DNA from: Staphylococcus epidermidis
GTDB lineage: Bacteria; Bacillota; Bacilli; Staphylococcales; Staphylococcaceae
Direction of reading: 5' to 3'
Assembly (NCBI RefSeq): GCF_006742205.1
Contig: NZ_AP019721.1
Coordinates: 62,001 to 126,000, forward strand
Length of the DNA stretch: 64,000 nt
Part shown: in pieces, positions 26,956 through 37,072 of the stretch
Position numbering within the stretch: the first letter of the stretch is position 1
How the letters are laid out: the number at the start of each line of letters is the position of its first letter
Translations under genes and position numbers: made by a program
Notes under the pieces: generated by a model
Database searches by the model: none
Told to the model about the DNA's origin: nothing
What the model saw: only the letters and a program-made list of their open reading frames with translations

Positions 26956-28317
26956 ATGAATGATACAGATAGAATACATAAGGAAAACAAGTTAGAACAA
27001 GATATTACACTACCTTATTTAAAAAAAGCAGTTATTTTTTCAATTACTTTTGGTTTCTTTGGTGTAAATATGGCTTTTGCACTTCAATCAGCAATGATGG
27101 GGAGAATATTCCAAACGTTAGGAGCTAATCCTAATAATTTAGGATGGTTTTTTATTTTGCCACCTTTAGTAGGAATGATTGTTCAACCCCTTATTGGATA
27201 CTACTCTGACAGAACTTGGACCAGATTTGGACGTCGTATGCCGTATCTGTTAATAGCTGGTCCGATTGGAGCAATCGTATTAGTCTTATTACCTAATGCA
27301 GGCTCATTTGGATTTGGATATGCTTCACTCATGGCTTTATCCTTTGGTGCGGTTATGACTTTACTTATGGATTTGACTTCAAATGCATGTATGCAACCAT
27401 ACAAAATGATTATTGGCGATATGGTAAACGAAAAACAAAGAGATATGGCATGGTCTTGGCAACAAATTTTTTCAAATTTAGGTGGTATTATTGCTACAGT
27501 ATTACCATTTTTATTAACAATGTTGGGAATAAGTAATGTAGCACCTAAAGGTGAAGTACCAATGACTGTAAAATTAGCTTATTATATTGCAGCAGCAGTA
27601 TTATTAATTGCTTCTATATGGACAGTTATCTCCGTTAGAGAATATGAGCCTAAAACGTATAATTATTATCATGGAATCAATGAGAACAATAGAAATAATA
27701 AATTAAACTTATTACAGTTATTAAAAAAAGCCCCTAAACAATTTTGGCAAATTAGCGTAGTTCAATTTTTTAACTGGTTTGCATTGATGTATCTTTGGAC
27801 ATATTCAACAGGTGCAATAGCAAAGAATGTTTGGAATGTGACAGACCCTTCTTCAGCCGGATATCAAGCAGCGGGAAATTGGTACGGCGTATTATACTGT
27901 ATACAATTTTTGAGCTCAGTTATTTTTGGTTTTGTCATTGCAAGATCTAAACCATCCCAAAGAAAATTTTGGTATAGCTTTGGATTGGTTTTCGGTGGAA
28001 TAGGTCTTATTTCAATATTCTTTATCCATAATCAATGGTTACTCATTTTTTCTTTTGTATTGATTGGTATTAATAATTTAACGATGAATACACAACCATT
28101 TACATTATTAACTGAGGCAATCGATGGAGAAAATTCAGGGGCATATTTAGGTTTATTTAATACAAGTATTTGTCTACCACAAATTGTAGCGTCTATAGTC
28201 AGTTTTGGACTGTATCCATTATTGGGAAGTTCAATGCCTGCGATGCTACTGCTTGCAGGAATCATGATGCTTTTAGGTGCAGTTTCAGTTAAATTTATTA
28301 ATGCAAAATTTGAATAG
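26956..28317 (+). CDS. MFS transporter, SLC45/sucrose-maltose type
   Basis: The start is placed at the ATG at 26956 with GGGAGAG eight bases upstream (an ATG at 26941 lacks this). The carrier has about 453 aa and 12 helices. MFS motifs are PLIGYYSDRTWTRFGRRMPY (loop 2-3, D-R-x-G-R-R) and MQPYKMIIGDMV. Carriers with this signature import disaccharides such as maltose or sucrose with H+. A cre-like site upstream supports sugar use. No hydrolase or regulator is adjacent, so the substrate is open. Confidence 0.82.
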   Translation: MNDTDRIHKENKLEQDITLPYLKKAVIFSITFGFFGVNMAFALQSAMMGRIFQTLGANPNNLGWFFILPPLVGMIVQPLIGYYSDRTWTRFGRRMPYLLIAGPIGAIVLVLLPNAGSFGFGYASLMALSFGAVMTLLMDLTSNACMQPYKMIIGDMVNEKQRDMAWSWQQIFSNLGGIIATVLPFLLTMLGISNVAPKGEVPMTVKLAYYIAAAVLLIASIWTVISVREYEPKTYNYYHGINENNRNNKLNLLQLLKKAPKQFWQISVVQFFNWFALMYLWTYSTGAIAKNVWNVTDPSSAGYQAAGNWYGVLYCIQFLSSVIFGFVIARSKPSQRKFWYSFGLVFGGIGLISIFFIHNQWLLIFSFVLIGINNLTMNTQPFTLLTEAIDGENSGAYLGLFNTSICLPQIVASIVSFGLYPLLGSSMPAMLLLAGIMMLLGAVSVKFINAKFE

Positions 28318-28862
28318 ATTAGTAAAGAAAAATTTAATGATATTGATAAGAGCGGAAATAAAGTGTTTTTCGCTCTTTTTTTATAAAAATTATTAGAATT
28401 GTGCAATAAACGTAGAAATGATGTATTAGTAATTAAAGTAGTTGAGATCCTACCATCATTGATAAGACTCTGAAATATCTTATCAATAATTTCTTCATTT
28501 TCGTTGGCTGTGAAATGACGTATTAAACCTTTTATAAATGATAAAAAATGTTGTGATTTCAAGCAATTGTGCACTAATCTGATTGTATTGATTCATGGTC
28601 TATAGCTAATATTTCTTTATTTAAAAAGACACTTCTGCCTCTCTTTAGCATTGAATGGATACATGACCTCATGCATTTCTGGGCTATTTAAAGTATTGTA
28701 ATTAATAAATTTAAAAAACTTTATTTATTTCTCTTTATATGGCACAAGTAAATGTAAAAGTGCGATAATTGGTAAAATTAAATTTATTTATGTAATGTTA
28801 TCGAAATATTGTAACATTAATGTAATAATATGGCCTGTAAGACAAATATGAGGAGGGTTTTT
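28318..28862. other. Intergenic region with terminator and a decayed regulator trace
   Basis: After the hairpin at 28348-28383, the minus strand at about 28574-28410 can encode FIKGLIRHFTANENEEIIDK followed by IFQSLINDG, which looks like a C-terminal helix pair of a TetR-type regulator. A weaker copy lies at 26690-26780. No start or DNA-binding domain is present. Confidence 0.4.
28348..28383 (+). terminator. Terminator of the MFS gene
   Basis: AAGAGCG and CGCTCTT arms with a TTTTTTT tail lie 30 bases after the stop. Confidence 0.75.
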
Positions 28863-29348
28863 ATGAAAAAAGTTTCTAAATTTATTTTAGCTAGTAGTTT
28901 AATTTTGGGCTTTTCCGTAACGCCCGAATTATTTAATGTCACTCAAGCACATGCGCAAGAATCTGTGAAACCTTATTATAATTATAGTGGTTACACAGCA
29001 CATCAAAGTAACTTTATTCTAGATAAGAATTTTAAAACATCTTTAAAAGCTGATAACTTCAAGATTAATGGTTACAAGATTACTCAAAACGAATCAGCTA
29101 AAAATGATAAAGATGTATATGATCAAACATATTACGGGGTTTCTAATCATAAAGCGAATGGTGTTTTCTTCTCATTAGACGGTAAGTCAGTGAGCGAAAA
29201 AGAATTATTGAATCATTACGGTGAACCAAAGTCTACATCTACATCAGCATGGGGCAAAGAATATACGTATAAAATTGGAAATAAAGATGTAAGATTTTAT
29301 GTTAATAGAAATGGATATGTCATTAAAGGACAAATCATTAGTGAATAG
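28863..29348 (+). CDS. IsaB-like secreted antigen
   Basis: The start is the ATG at 28863, with AGGAGG 8 bases before it. The product has about 161 aa. A Sec signal peptide (MKKVSKFILASSLILGFSVT) ends near AHAQ-ES. The mature part has PYYNYSGYT and NFILDKNF, the hallmark start of the staphylococcal immunodominant antigen IsaB, then VYDQTYYGVSNHKANG and a beta-rich end. IsaB is an extracellular nucleic-acid-binding virulence factor; this is a divergent paralogue carried on the island. Confidence 0.88.
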   Translation: MKKVSKFILASSLILGFSVTPELFNVTQAHAQESVKPYYNYSGYTAHQSNFILDKNFKTSLKADNFKINGYKITQNESAKNDKDVYDQTYYGVSNHKANGVFFSLDGKSVSEKELLNHYGEPKSTSTSAWGKEYTYKIGNKDVRFYVNRNGYVIKGQIISE

Positions 29349-29400
29349 AGTAGGGTATCAATAAAGCAAGACGAGGCTGGGACATAATTCCTAGCAAAAT

Positions 29401-29439
29401 AGCCAGTAAATGAGTTTTTTATAAATTCATTTACTGGCT
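29401..29439 (+). terminator. Terminator after the IsaB-like gene
   Basis: AGCCAGTAAATGA and TCATTTACTGGCT are perfect 13-base arms. The preceding GAGGCTGGGACATAA is a common staphylococcal intergenic motif. The region to the copper promoter (29440-29700) shows no gene. Confidence 0.8.
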
Positions 29440-29701
29440 TCTTTAAATAATGATCTAAACAATTTGCTTTTCTAGACCTACTTTGAAATGTGTTATTTTC
29501 TTTAAGAATATTAATTAATATATGATTTGTGTTGCTAATGCTAACCTTGGTCAGAGTGTATTGTCATGCGATAGTTCAGATGAGATCGTTTAATTAAAAC
29601 CTTGTTTTAAACATCGATGACAAGGTCTAATGTAGGACGTGGAGACATCATTTTCGGAATGATATAAACAAATCTATAAAAAGAGATAAATCGAAACTAT
29701 T

Positions 29702-29732
29702 TATACCCCGTTGGGGTATATGTTATAGTATA
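29702..29732 (+). promoter_or_regulatory. copB promoter with CsoR-like operator
   Basis: TATACCCCGTTGGGGTATA (29702-29720) is a GC-centred palindrome of the CsoR type. A -10-like TATAGT follows at 29725-29730. Repression by copper-free CsoR and release on Cu(I) is the known mode; no csoR gene is in this window. Confidence 0.75.
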
Positions 29733-29770
29733 AGTAGTTTTACTATAACATTTTATTAGGAGGGGTTAAT

Positions 29771-31834
29771 TTGAATAATAATGGTGAAGCGCATAATCAT
29801 CAAAATCACATGAATCATTCTAATCAAATGCATCATGATAACCATGAATCACATAATCATCATAGTGGCCATGCACATCATCATGGAAATTTTAAAGTTA
29901 AGTTTTTTGTTTCATTAATTTTTGCAATACCTATCATTCTTTTATCGCCACTGATGGGTATTAACTTACCTTTTCAATTCACATTTCCAGGTTCTGAATG
30001 GGTAGTGTTAATATTAAGTACAATTTTATTCTTTTATGGTGGTAAACCGTTCTTGTCTGGTGGTAAAGATGAAATTGCTACAAAAAAACCAGGTATGATG
30101 ACCTTAGTTGCCCTAGGTATTTCAGTAGCTTATATTTATAGCTTGTATGCTTTTTATATGAATAACTTTAGTAGTGCAACTGGTCATACAATGGACTTTT
30201 TTTGGGAATTAGCAACCTTAATTTTAATTATGCTATTAGGACATTGGATAGAAATGAATGCTGTCGGAAATGCTGGAGATGCTTTAAAGAAAATGGCAGA
30301 ACTGTTACCTAATAGTGCTATTAAAGTTATGGATAATGGCCAACGCGAAGAAGTTAAAATATCAGACATCATGACTGATGATATCGTCGAAGTAAAAGCC
30401 GGAGAAAGCATTCCAACAGATGGTATTATCGTTCAAGGACAAACATCTATAGATGAATCCCTAGTCACTGGAGAATCTAAAAAAGTACAAAAAAATCAAA
30501 ATGACAACGTCATCGGGGGTTCTATTAATGGGTCTGGAACAATACAAGTCAAGGTTACAGCTGTGGGAGAAGATGGATATCTTTCTCAAGTTATGGGACT
30601 TGTTAATCAAGCACAAAATGATAAATCTAGTGCTGAATTGTTATCTGATAAAGTAGCGGGTTATTTATTCTACTTTGCTGTAATTGTTGGCGTGATTTCG
30701 TTTATTGTCTGGATGCTCATTCAAAATGATGTTGATTTTGCATTAGAACGTCTTGTAACTGTGTTAGTCATTGCTTGTCCACATGCTTTAGGCTTGGCAA
30801 TACCTTTAGTCACTGCACGTTCTACTTCAATTGGTGCACATAATGGTTTAATTATTAAAAATAGAGAGTCTGTAGAAATAGCTCAACATATCGATTATGT
30901 AATGATGGATAAAACTGGTACTTTAACTGAGGGTAACTTTTCTGTGAATCATTATGAGAGCTTTAAAAATGATTTGAGTAATGATACAATATTAAGCCTT
31001 TTCGCCTCATTAGAAAGTCAATCTAATCACCCATTAGCTATAAGTATTGTTGATTTTGCGAAAAGTAAAAATGTTTCATTTACTAATCCACAAGACGTTA
31101 ATAATATTCCAGGTGTCGGATTAGAAGGTCTAATTGATAATAAAACATATAAAATAACAAATGTCTCTTATCTTGATAAACATAAACTTAATTATGACGA
31201 TGACTTGTTTACTAAATTAGCTCAACAAGGTAATTCAATCAGTTATTTAATTGAGGATCAACAAGTCATTGGCATGATTGCTCAAGGAGATCAAATTAAA
31301 GAAAGCTCAAAACAAATGGTAGCTGATTTACTATCAAGAAATATTACACCAGTCATGCTTACAGGTGACAATAATGAAGTGGCACACGCTGTCGCAAAAG
31401 AATTAGGTATTAGTGATGTCCATGCACAACTCATGCCAGAAGATAAGGAAAGCATTATAAAAGATTATCAAAGCAACGGTAATAAAGTCATGATGGTCGG
31501 AGACGGTATCAACGATGCGCCGAGCCTTATAAGAGCCGATATTGGTATAGCAATTGGTGCAGGCACAGATGTTGCAGTGGATTCAGGTGATATCATACTT
31601 GTTAAAAGTAATCCATCAGATATCGTTCATTTCTTGACCCTTTCAAATAATACTATGAGAAAAATGGTTCAAAACTTATGGTGGGGTGCAGGTTATAATA
31701 TTGTTGCTGTACCTTTAGCAGCTGGCGCATTAGCTTTTGTCGGGTTAATATTATCACCAGCTGTAGGAGCAATATTAATGTCTTTAAGTACAGTTATAGT
31801 AGCGATTAATGCTTTTACATTAAAATTAAAATAA
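29771..31834 (+). CDS. copB: Copper-exporting P1B-type ATPase CopB
   Basis: The start is TTG after AGGAGGGG. This 687-aa pump has a histidine-rich N-terminus ([19 protein letters not shown]) instead of a CxxC domain. The transmembrane metal motif is CPH ([13 protein letters not shown]), the P1B-3/CopB hallmark. Core ATPase motifs are the phosphorylation site DKTGTLTEG, actuator TGES, HP motif SNHPLA and [10 protein letters not shown]. It exports copper from the cytosol. It is the plasmid/ACME-type CopB (CopX) and heads copB-mco-ydhK, with 14 bases to mco. Confidence 0.95.
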   Translation: MNNNGEAHNHQNHMNHSNQMHHDNHESHNHHSGHAHHHGNFKVKFFVSLIFAIPIILLSPLMGINLPFQFTFPGSEWVVLILSTILFFYGGKPFLSGGKDEIATKKPGMMTLVALGISVAYIYSLYAFYMNNFSSATGHTMDFFWELATLILIMLLGHWIEMNAVGNAGDALKKMAELLPNSAIKVMDNGQREEVKISDIMTDDIVEVKAGESIPTDGIIVQGQTSIDESLVTGESKKVQKNQNDNVIGGSINGSGTIQVKVTAVGEDGYLSQVMGLVNQAQNDKSSAELLSDKVAGYLFYFAVIVGVISFIVWMLIQNDVDFALERLVTVLVIACPHALGLAIPLVTARSTSIGAHNGLIIKNRESVEIAQHIDYVMMDKTGTLTEGNFSVNHYESFKNDLSNDTILSLFASLESQSNHPLAISIVDFAKSKNVSFTNPQDVNNIPGVGLEGLIDNKTYKITNVSYLDKHKLNYDDDLFTKLAQQGNSISYLIEDQQVIGMIAQGDQIKESSKQMVADLLSRNITPVMLTGDNNEVAHAVAKELGISDVHAQLMPEDKESIIKDYQSNGNKVMMVGDGINDAPSLIRADIGIAIGAGTDVAVDSGDIILVKSNPSDIVHFLTLSNNTMRKMVQNLWWGAGYNIVAVPLAAGALAFVGLILSPAVGAILMSLSTVIVAINAFTLKLK

Positions 31835-31848
31835 AAGAGGTAAACCTT

Positions 31849-33282
31849 ATGTATAATAAAGTTTTTGCAATTTTAATTATAATTTTTTCCATAATAATTA
31901 TTGCGTCTAATGATACTTTCGCAGAAAGTAAGAATGACATGATGAACATGAAAGAAGATAAGAAAAATACAATGGATATGAAAAATATGAAATATCATGA
32001 CGAAAGAAAGAAATTAAATTCTTCACAAGGAAAAAATGAAATAATATTTCCTGAAGTTGCAGAGTCAAAAAAAGATAACAATGGTTATAAAAATTATACA
32101 TTAAAAGCTCAGGAAGGAAAGACAGAGTTTTACAAAAATAATTTTTCTAATACTCTAGGCTACAATGGAAATTTACTTGGACCAACTTTAAAATTAAAAA
32201 AAGGAGATAAAGTTAAAATTAAGTTAATAAATAACTTAGATGAAAATACAACATTTCATTGGCATGGATTAGAAATAAATGGAAAAGTGGATGGAGGGCC
32301 TTCTCAGGTTATAAAACCAGGAAAAGAAAAAACTATAAAATTTGAGGTTAATCAAGATTCTGCTACGTTATGGTATCACCCCCACCCCTCTCCAAATACA
32401 GCTAAACAAGTTTATAATGGCTTATCAGGATTATTATATATAGAAGATAGTAAAAAGAATAATTATCCTAGTAATTATGGAAAAAATGATTTGCCTATAA
32501 TAATCCAAGATAAAACATTTGTATCTAAAAAATTAAATTATTCAAAAACGAAAGACGAAGATGGCACTCAAGGTGATACTGTTCTTGTGAACGGAATAGT
32601 AAACCCTAAACTGACAGCAAAAGAAGAGAAAATACGTTTGAGACTTTTAAATGGTTCTAATGCTCGAGATTTAAATCTTAAGCTAAGTAATAATCAAAGT
32701 TTTGAGTATATTGCTTCAGATGGCGGTCAATTAAAAAACGCTAAAAAATTAAAAGAAATTAATTTAGCTCCTTCAGAAAGAAAAGAAATAGTAATAGATT
32801 TATCTAAAATGAAAGGCGAGAAAATCAGTCTGGTTGATAATGATAAAACTGTAATTTTACCGATTAGTAACAAAGAGAAAAGTTCTAACAAAGGTAATAC
32901 ACCAAAAGTAAGTAAAAAAATAAAATTAGAAGGTATGAATGATCATGTTACCATTAATGGTAATAAATTCGATCCTAACAGAATAGATTTTACACAAAAG
33001 TTAAACCAGAAAGAAGTATGGGAAATTGAAAATGTCAAAGATAAAATGGGTGGTATGAAACATCCTTTCCACATCCATGGAACGCAATTTAAAGTTTTAT
33101 CTGTGGATGGGGAGAAACCTCCAAAAGATATGAGGGGTAAAAAGGATGTTATATCTTTGGAACCTGGACAAAAAGCTAAAATAGAGGTTGTATTTAAAAA
33201 TACTGGAACATACATGTTTCACTGTCATATACTTGAGCATGAAGAGAATGGAATGATGGGTCAAATAAAAGTAACAAACTAA
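31849..33282 (+). CDS. mco: Multicopper oxidase
   Basis: This 477-aa secreted oxidase has an N-terminal signal ([20 protein letters not shown]). Three cupredoxin domains carry the copper ligands [26 protein letters not shown] and [13 protein letters not shown]. It oxidises Cu(I) to the less toxic Cu(II) outside the membrane. The Met/Lys-rich linker near residues 25-60 ([20 protein letters not shown]) may bind Cu(I). It belongs to the copB operon. Confidence 0.95.
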   Translation: MYNKVFAILIIIFSIIIIASNDTFAESKNDMMNMKEDKKNTMDMKNMKYHDERKKLNSSQGKNEIIFPEVAESKKDNNGYKNYTLKAQEGKTEFYKNNFSNTLGYNGNLLGPTLKLKKGDKVKIKLINNLDENTTFHWHGLEINGKVDGGPSQVIKPGKEKTIKFEVNQDSATLWYHPHPSPNTAKQVYNGLSGLLYIEDSKKNNYPSNYGKNDLPIIIQDKTFVSKKLNYSKTKDEDGTQGDTVLVNGIVNPKLTAKEEKIRLRLLNGSNARDLNLKLSNNQSFEYIASDGGQLKNAKKLKEINLAPSERKEIVIDLSKMKGEKISLVDNDKTVILPISNKEKSSNKGNTPKVSKKIKLEGMNDHVTINGNKFDPNRIDFTQKLNQKEVWEIENVKDKMGGMKHPFHIHGTQFKVLSVDGEKPPKDMRGKKDVISLEPGQKAKIEVVFKNTGTYMFHCHILEHEENGMMGQIKVTN

Positions 33283-33301
33283 TCAATAGGGAGATTTTAA
33301 T

Positions 33302-33784
33302 ATGATGAAAAAAGATAAAGACACTAATGACCAAAAAAGTGAGAGCCATATGAAGCATAATGATGAAAGTAAAGTTCCTGAAGATATGACATCGACTAAT
33401 GAGGGTGAATTTAAAGTAGGAGATAAAGTAACGATTACAGCAGGGCATATGCCAGGTATGAAAGGTGCAGAAGCTACTGTAAAAGGTGCGTATAAAACAT
33501 ATGCTTATGTTGTAAGTTATAAACCCACAAATGGAAATGAAAAAGTAAACAATCATAAATGGGTCGTAAACGAAGAGATCAAAGATGCACCTAAAGATGG
33601 ATTTAGTAAAGACGATACTGTTAAATTAGAAGCAAATCATATGTCTGGTATGAAAGGTGCTACAGCCAATATTGATAACGTGAAAAAGACTACTGTTTAC
33701 GTGGTTGATTACAAATCCAAAGATAATGGTAAAATCATTAAAAATCATAAATGGATGACAGGAAATGAGCTGAAAGCACGATAA
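33302..33784 (+). CDS. YdhK/DUF1541 (CopL-like) copper-binding protein without signal peptide
   Basis: This 160-aa protein has two DUF1541 repeats (residues about 38-95 and 103-160). Each has a GHMPGMKGAEATV or NHMSGMKGATANI core and an NHKWV/NHKWM end. In ACME the related CopL is a surface lipoprotein; here the frame starts MMKKDKDTNDQKSESHMKHN with a fair GGGAGA site and no signal or lipobox. Either the leader was lost by recombination next to mco, or a cytosolic copper-binding form is made. Confidence 0.8.
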   Translation: MMKKDKDTNDQKSESHMKHNDESKVPEDMTSTNEGEFKVGDKVTITAGHMPGMKGAEATVKGAYKTYAYVVSYKPTNGNEKVNNHKWVVNEEIKDAPKDGFSKDDTVKLEANHMSGMKGATANIDNVKKTTVYVVDYKSKDNGKIIKNHKWMTGNELKAR

Positions 33785-33820
33785 AAATCTAGTTCTAGAT
33801 TGAGAAATAAATAGATATAA

Positions 33821-33879
33821 AAATATCCTCCTTAATCAATAATTTAAATAACTTATTATTGTTAAGGAGGATATTTTTT
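33821..33879 (+). terminator. Terminator of the copper operon
   Basis: AAATATCCTCCTTAA and TTAAGGAGGATATTT arms enclose an AT-rich loop and end in TTTTTT. Confidence 0.85.
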
Positions 33880-33989
33880 AGTGTGTAAATTAAAAAGAAT
33901 TTTAGAAGAATAACATTTATCAAAAAACTGTTCATTACCTTATTAATTGAAATTATATAATTAAAAACCGCATCATTAACCGATAAGCA

Positions 33990-34012
33990 GAAGCGTATCG
34001 TAAGTGAGGCGG
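33990..34012 (+). other. SCC attachment-like site 3 with orfX-proximal-type flank
   Basis: GAAGCGTATCGTAAGTGAGG (+CGG) is identical to site 4. Upstream, AAAACCGCATCATTAA forms an imperfect inverted repeat with the downstream GTGAGGCGGGTTTTTT, as at SCC ends. The right flank (AGCCGCTTCTCAAAGG, then ACATATGAGGTTTATG and AATTGCTGTTATGTTTTT) resembles sequence I know from the DNA just beyond orfX in S. aureus. The 34060-34195 stretch otherwise shows no gene. Confidence 0.8.
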
Positions 34013-34197
34013 GTTTTTTAGCCGCTTCTCAAAGGGGGGGACGAACGTATCATAACATATGAGGTTTATGAGAATTGCTGTTATGTTTTTGATCACATCA
34101 ATAAATAAAAAAGATATGCACTATGTAAAATATTTATTAAATGATATAAAGCGAGGATACATAAATGATTTTTAAATAGATATGTATCCAATAATAT

Positions 34198-34241
34198 AAA
34201 AAGGGACTATAAGCTATATCTAACTACTTATAGTCCTTTTT
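34198..34241 (-). terminator. Terminator of cstAB
   Basis: AAAGGGACTATAAG and CTTATAGTCCTTTTT-type arms flank a short loop just beyond the cstB stop; T-runs on both strands. Confidence 0.75.
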
Positions 34242-34255
34242 CATTAGTATAAATA

Positions 34256-35584
34256 TTAAGAAAGGTGTATATCTTTGTAACCTTCATTTACATTAATAAT
34301 GTTGTGATAACCTTTATGTTCTAAAATACCAATAGCTATCGAACTTCTAATGCCAGACTGACAGTGTACATAAATAACATCGTTTCTATTGAAAGGTAAA
34401 TCTGTTTCTAAAAGTTTGCCGTGTGGTACATGAACCGCTTGAGATAAGTGGCCATTATTCCATTCATTATCATTACGTACATCTAATATATGTGATTCGT
34501 TACCTGTAATATCTTCACTATGAATGGAACGTGTTTGAATCTTAGATTGAGGTAATTGATATCCAGCAACATCATCATATCCAATGAGTTGTAAGGTGTG
34601 TGTTGCTTTTGAAACAAGGTGATATTCTCCAATCAAGTTAATTTCTTGATCATAGTTTAGATACCAGCCAATTTGATTGATGAAATTTTTATCATATGGA
34701 ATATTGATTGTACCTTCAATATGTCCACCATGATAAGCCTCCTTACTGCGGAGATCAAAAGTTAATCTGTTTGTATTTGTAGCTGGATAAACCGTATAAG
34801 GTTGATATAAATTCATACCGAATTGATTAATTTTTTTCATTTGTGCAAAATGATGTGGTGGTGCAGGTTGGTCAGAAATTAGTTTATCGATAAAGGTAGC
34901 TTCGTTATTTTCAGAAAAAGCCCAGTTTGTTTGTTTTTCATAGCCAAGAGTAGATGTTGGAATAGCACCTAAAGATTTACCACAAGGACTACCAGCTCCA
35001 TGGCCAGGCCAAATTTGAATGTAGTTTGGCAAGTCTTTAATACTTTCAATAGATTTAAACATTTGTTTAGCGCCTATTTCAGATGATCCTTCTACTTTAA
35101 CAGCTTTTTCTAGTAAATCAGGTCTACCGATATCTCCTACAAAAATAAAATCACCACTGAATAGTCCCATTGGAACTTGTGCTCCAGCACCTTCATCAGT
35201 AAGTAAAAAACTTATACTTTCTGGCGTGTGACCAGGTGTATGAAGCACTTTTAATTTTATATTTCCTACATAAATATCATCATTATGTTGAACAAAATGA
35301 GTCTGGTTAGGCATATTTTTATAACCTAACGTGTCATCACTTTCACCCGATACATAAATACTAGCATTTAACTTTATAGCAACATCTCTAATTCCTGAAG
35401 CAAAATCTGCATGTATATGTGTTTCAGCTGCATGAGTAATGGTTAAACCTTCTTCATCAGCAACTCGAATATATGAAGATAAGTCACGAATAGGATCAAT
35501 AATCATGGCTTCTCCAGTTTTTTGACAACCGATTAAATAAGATGCTTGAGATAAGTGTTTATCATAAAATTGTTTAAAAAACAT
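34256..35584 (-). CDS. cstB: Persulfide dioxygenase-sulfurtransferase CstB
   Basis: This 442-aa fusion protein has an N-terminal metallo-beta-lactamase fold with the Fe(II) site THIHADFASG, HTPGHTPES and FSGDFIFVGDIGRPD. A degenerate rhodanese domain follows, then an active C-terminal rhodanese with YVHCQSGIRS. It oxidises low-molecular-weight persulfides to sulfite/thiosulfate in the cytosol. It follows cstA by 18 bases. The sqr gene of the S. aureus cst operon is absent here. Confidence 0.92.
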   Translation of the reverse strand: MFFKQFYDKHLSQASYLIGCQKTGEAMIIDPIRDLSSYIRVADEEGLTITHAAETHIHADFASGIRDVAIKLNASIYVSGESDDTLGYKNMPNQTHFVQHNDDIYVGNIKLKVLHTPGHTPESISFLLTDEGAGAQVPMGLFSGDFIFVGDIGRPDLLEKAVKVEGSSEIGAKQMFKSIESIKDLPNYIQIWPGHGAGSPCGKSLGAIPTSTLGYEKQTNWAFSENNEATFIDKLISDQPAPPHHFAQMKKINQFGMNLYQPYTVYPATNTNRLTFDLRSKEAYHGGHIEGTINIPYDKNFINQIGWYLNYDQEINLIGEYHLVSKATHTLQLIGYDDVAGYQLPQSKIQTRSIHSEDITGNESHILDVRNDNEWNNGHLSQAVHVPHGKLLETDLPFNRNDVIYVHCQSGIRSSIAIGILEHKGYHNIINVNEGYKDIHLS

Positions 35585-35602
35585 AATATCATTCCTTTTT
35601 AA

Positions 35603-36673
35603 TTATATAAATAAATTGTGATTAGCTTGTTCTGTATATCCTATATATGCACCTACGCCACCGTATTCTACATCATCGCGTAGTTCTTCTTTTGAAATGC
35701 CCATAACATCCATGCTCATTGTACAAGCAATAAGTTTAACACCTTGTTCAACTGCTTGATTGATAAGAGAAGGTAAATCATCGACATTTTTCTTTTTCAT
35801 GACATAACGCATCATTAAATTTCCTACACCAAACATATTCATTTTTGAAATAGGCATTTTAATTGGTGAATTTGGAAGCATAAAGTCAAATAGTTTTGCG
35901 ATACCTTTTTTCTTAATGCGTTGACTTTGAATTTTTTTAAGTGCATTTAAGCCCCAAAATGTGCAAAAAATGGTTACATCTCTACCTGCGGCTTTAGCAC
36001 CATTAGCAATAATCATTGCTGCAACTGCTTTATCTAGCTCGCCGCTAAATAAAACAATCGTTGTTCCATTTTTTGTGTGCGTCACTTCTATATTTTTATT
36101 TTCTTCTTTTTGAATAATAGCGCGAATTTCATTACCAGAATCATTGAGTCTAACAAGTGTGTGTCCAGTTTGTTTGACCCAACTTTTAATATCATTTAAA
36201 AAACCGTGATCAGTCACAACAACTTCTATTTGATCACCAATAGCGATGTTTTTGATTTCTTTACTAATATTAACAATAGGTCCTGGACACTGTAGATTAC
36301 TATAATTAAACGTCTTACGATTGTCTTTGATTTGAATTTCTTTATCTTTTTCTAATTTAAATGATTCATTATTATGTTGTTGTTCGTATGCGGTATAGCC
36401 TCCATCTAAATTCACCACATTGTATCCGCGTTGTGTAAGAAATTGACTTGCTTTTCTACTTCTATTACCACTTTTGCAATAAACATAGTAAGTTTTATTT
36501 TTACTTTGTTTAAAAGTCTCTATATTTTCAACTGAATGTAATAAAGCATTTTTAATGTGTCCTAATTCATATTCTTCAGGCTGTCGAACGTCAATTAATT
36601 GACCCTTAGAACCCAATTCTTGTAATTCTTTTTTAGTGAAATCATTAATGTGTTTTGTTTTATATTGTGACAT
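35603..36673 (-). CDS. cstA: Multidomain sulfurtransferase CstA
   Basis: This 356-aa protein has three domains in order: rhodanese (cysteine in YVYCKSGNRSRK), TusA-like (LQCPGPIVNISKEI) and DsrE/DsrE2-like (VLFSGELDKAVAAMIIANGA, with cysteines in TIFCTFWG and ACTMSMDVMG). It relays sulfane sulfur between cysteines and supplies CstB. It is first in the cstAB unit and diverges from cstR across twin operator palindromes. Confidence 0.92.
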   Translation of the reverse strand: MSQYKTKHINDFTKKELQELGSKGQLIDVRQPEEYELGHIKNALLHSVENIETFKQSKNKTYYVYCKSGNRSRKASQFLTQRGYNVVNLDGGYTAYEQQHNNESFKLEKDKEIQIKDNRKTFNYSNLQCPGPIVNISKEIKNIAIGDQIEVVVTDHGFLNDIKSWVKQTGHTLVRLNDSGNEIRAIIQKEENKNIEVTHTKNGTTIVLFSGELDKAVAAMIIANGAKAAGRDVTIFCTFWGLNALKKIQSQRIKKKGIAKLFDFMLPNSPIKMPISKMNMFGVGNLMMRYVMKKKNVDDLPSLINQAVEQGVKLIACTMSMDVMGISKEELRDDVEYGGVGAYIGYTEQANHNLFI

Positions 36674-36687
36674 AATTGCCTCCTTTT

Positions 36688-36777
36688 AAATACCTATGGG
36701 GGTATGTTATAACGGATTAGACAGTTTGTCAAATACCCCATTAGGTATTTGACAAACTAAAATTTAATCAATATGAT
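36688..36777. promoter_or_regulatory. Divergent cst promoters with two CstR-like palindromes
   Basis: Palindrome 1 is AAATACCTATGGGGGTATG (36688-36706). Palindrome 2 has perfect 14-base arms GTTTGTCAAATACC and GGTATTTGACAAAC (36724-36757). Each arm of palindrome 2 contains a TTGACA -35. Rightward, TTGACA-N17-TATGAT (36772-36777) serves cstR; leftward, TTGACA-N17-TAACAT serves cstA. The regulator bound in the centre would block both promoters at once. Confidence 0.85.
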
Positions 36778-36811
36778 GTAATTATTAAAAATTAATATGG
36801 AGTGAAATATA

Positions 36812-37072
36812 TTGGAATATAATAAAAAGATGATTAATCGTATTCATCGCATACAAGGACAACTTAATGGTGTCATTAAAATGATGGAGGAAGAAAAAAA
36901 TTGTAAAGATGTCATTAGTCAATTAAGTGCCTCTAAAAGTTCTATTCAACGTTTAATGGGTATTATCATTAGCGAGAACTTAGTAGAATGCGTCAAAATG
37001 TCTGAAGAAAATAGTGAAGATTCTCAGGCATTAATTAATGAAGCAGTTGAATTATTAATAAAAAGTAAATGA
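36812..37072 (+). CDS. cstR: Persulfide-sensing repressor CstR
   Basis: This 86-aa CsoR-family helical protein has two conserved cysteines (Cys31 in EKNCKDV, Cys60 in LVECVKM) that form di- or trisulfide links on reaction with persulfides. The copper-ligand histidine of CsoR is replaced, in keeping with CstR. It begins MEYNKKMINRIHRIQGQLNG, the DNA-contact helix. It starts with TTG or a near codon after GGAGTG. It overlaps tauE by 4 bases and represses both divergent units. Confidence 0.92.
   Translation: MEYNKKMINRIHRIQGQLNGVIKMMEEEKNCKDVISQLSASKSSIQRLMGIIISENLVECVKMSEENSEDSQALINEAVELLIKSK

Noticed and set aside
28032..28574. 180-codon minus-strand frame overlapping the MFS gene end
   Set aside because: Most of it is antisense to the carrier. 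Only the part beyond 28410 may be a remnant and this is reported separately.
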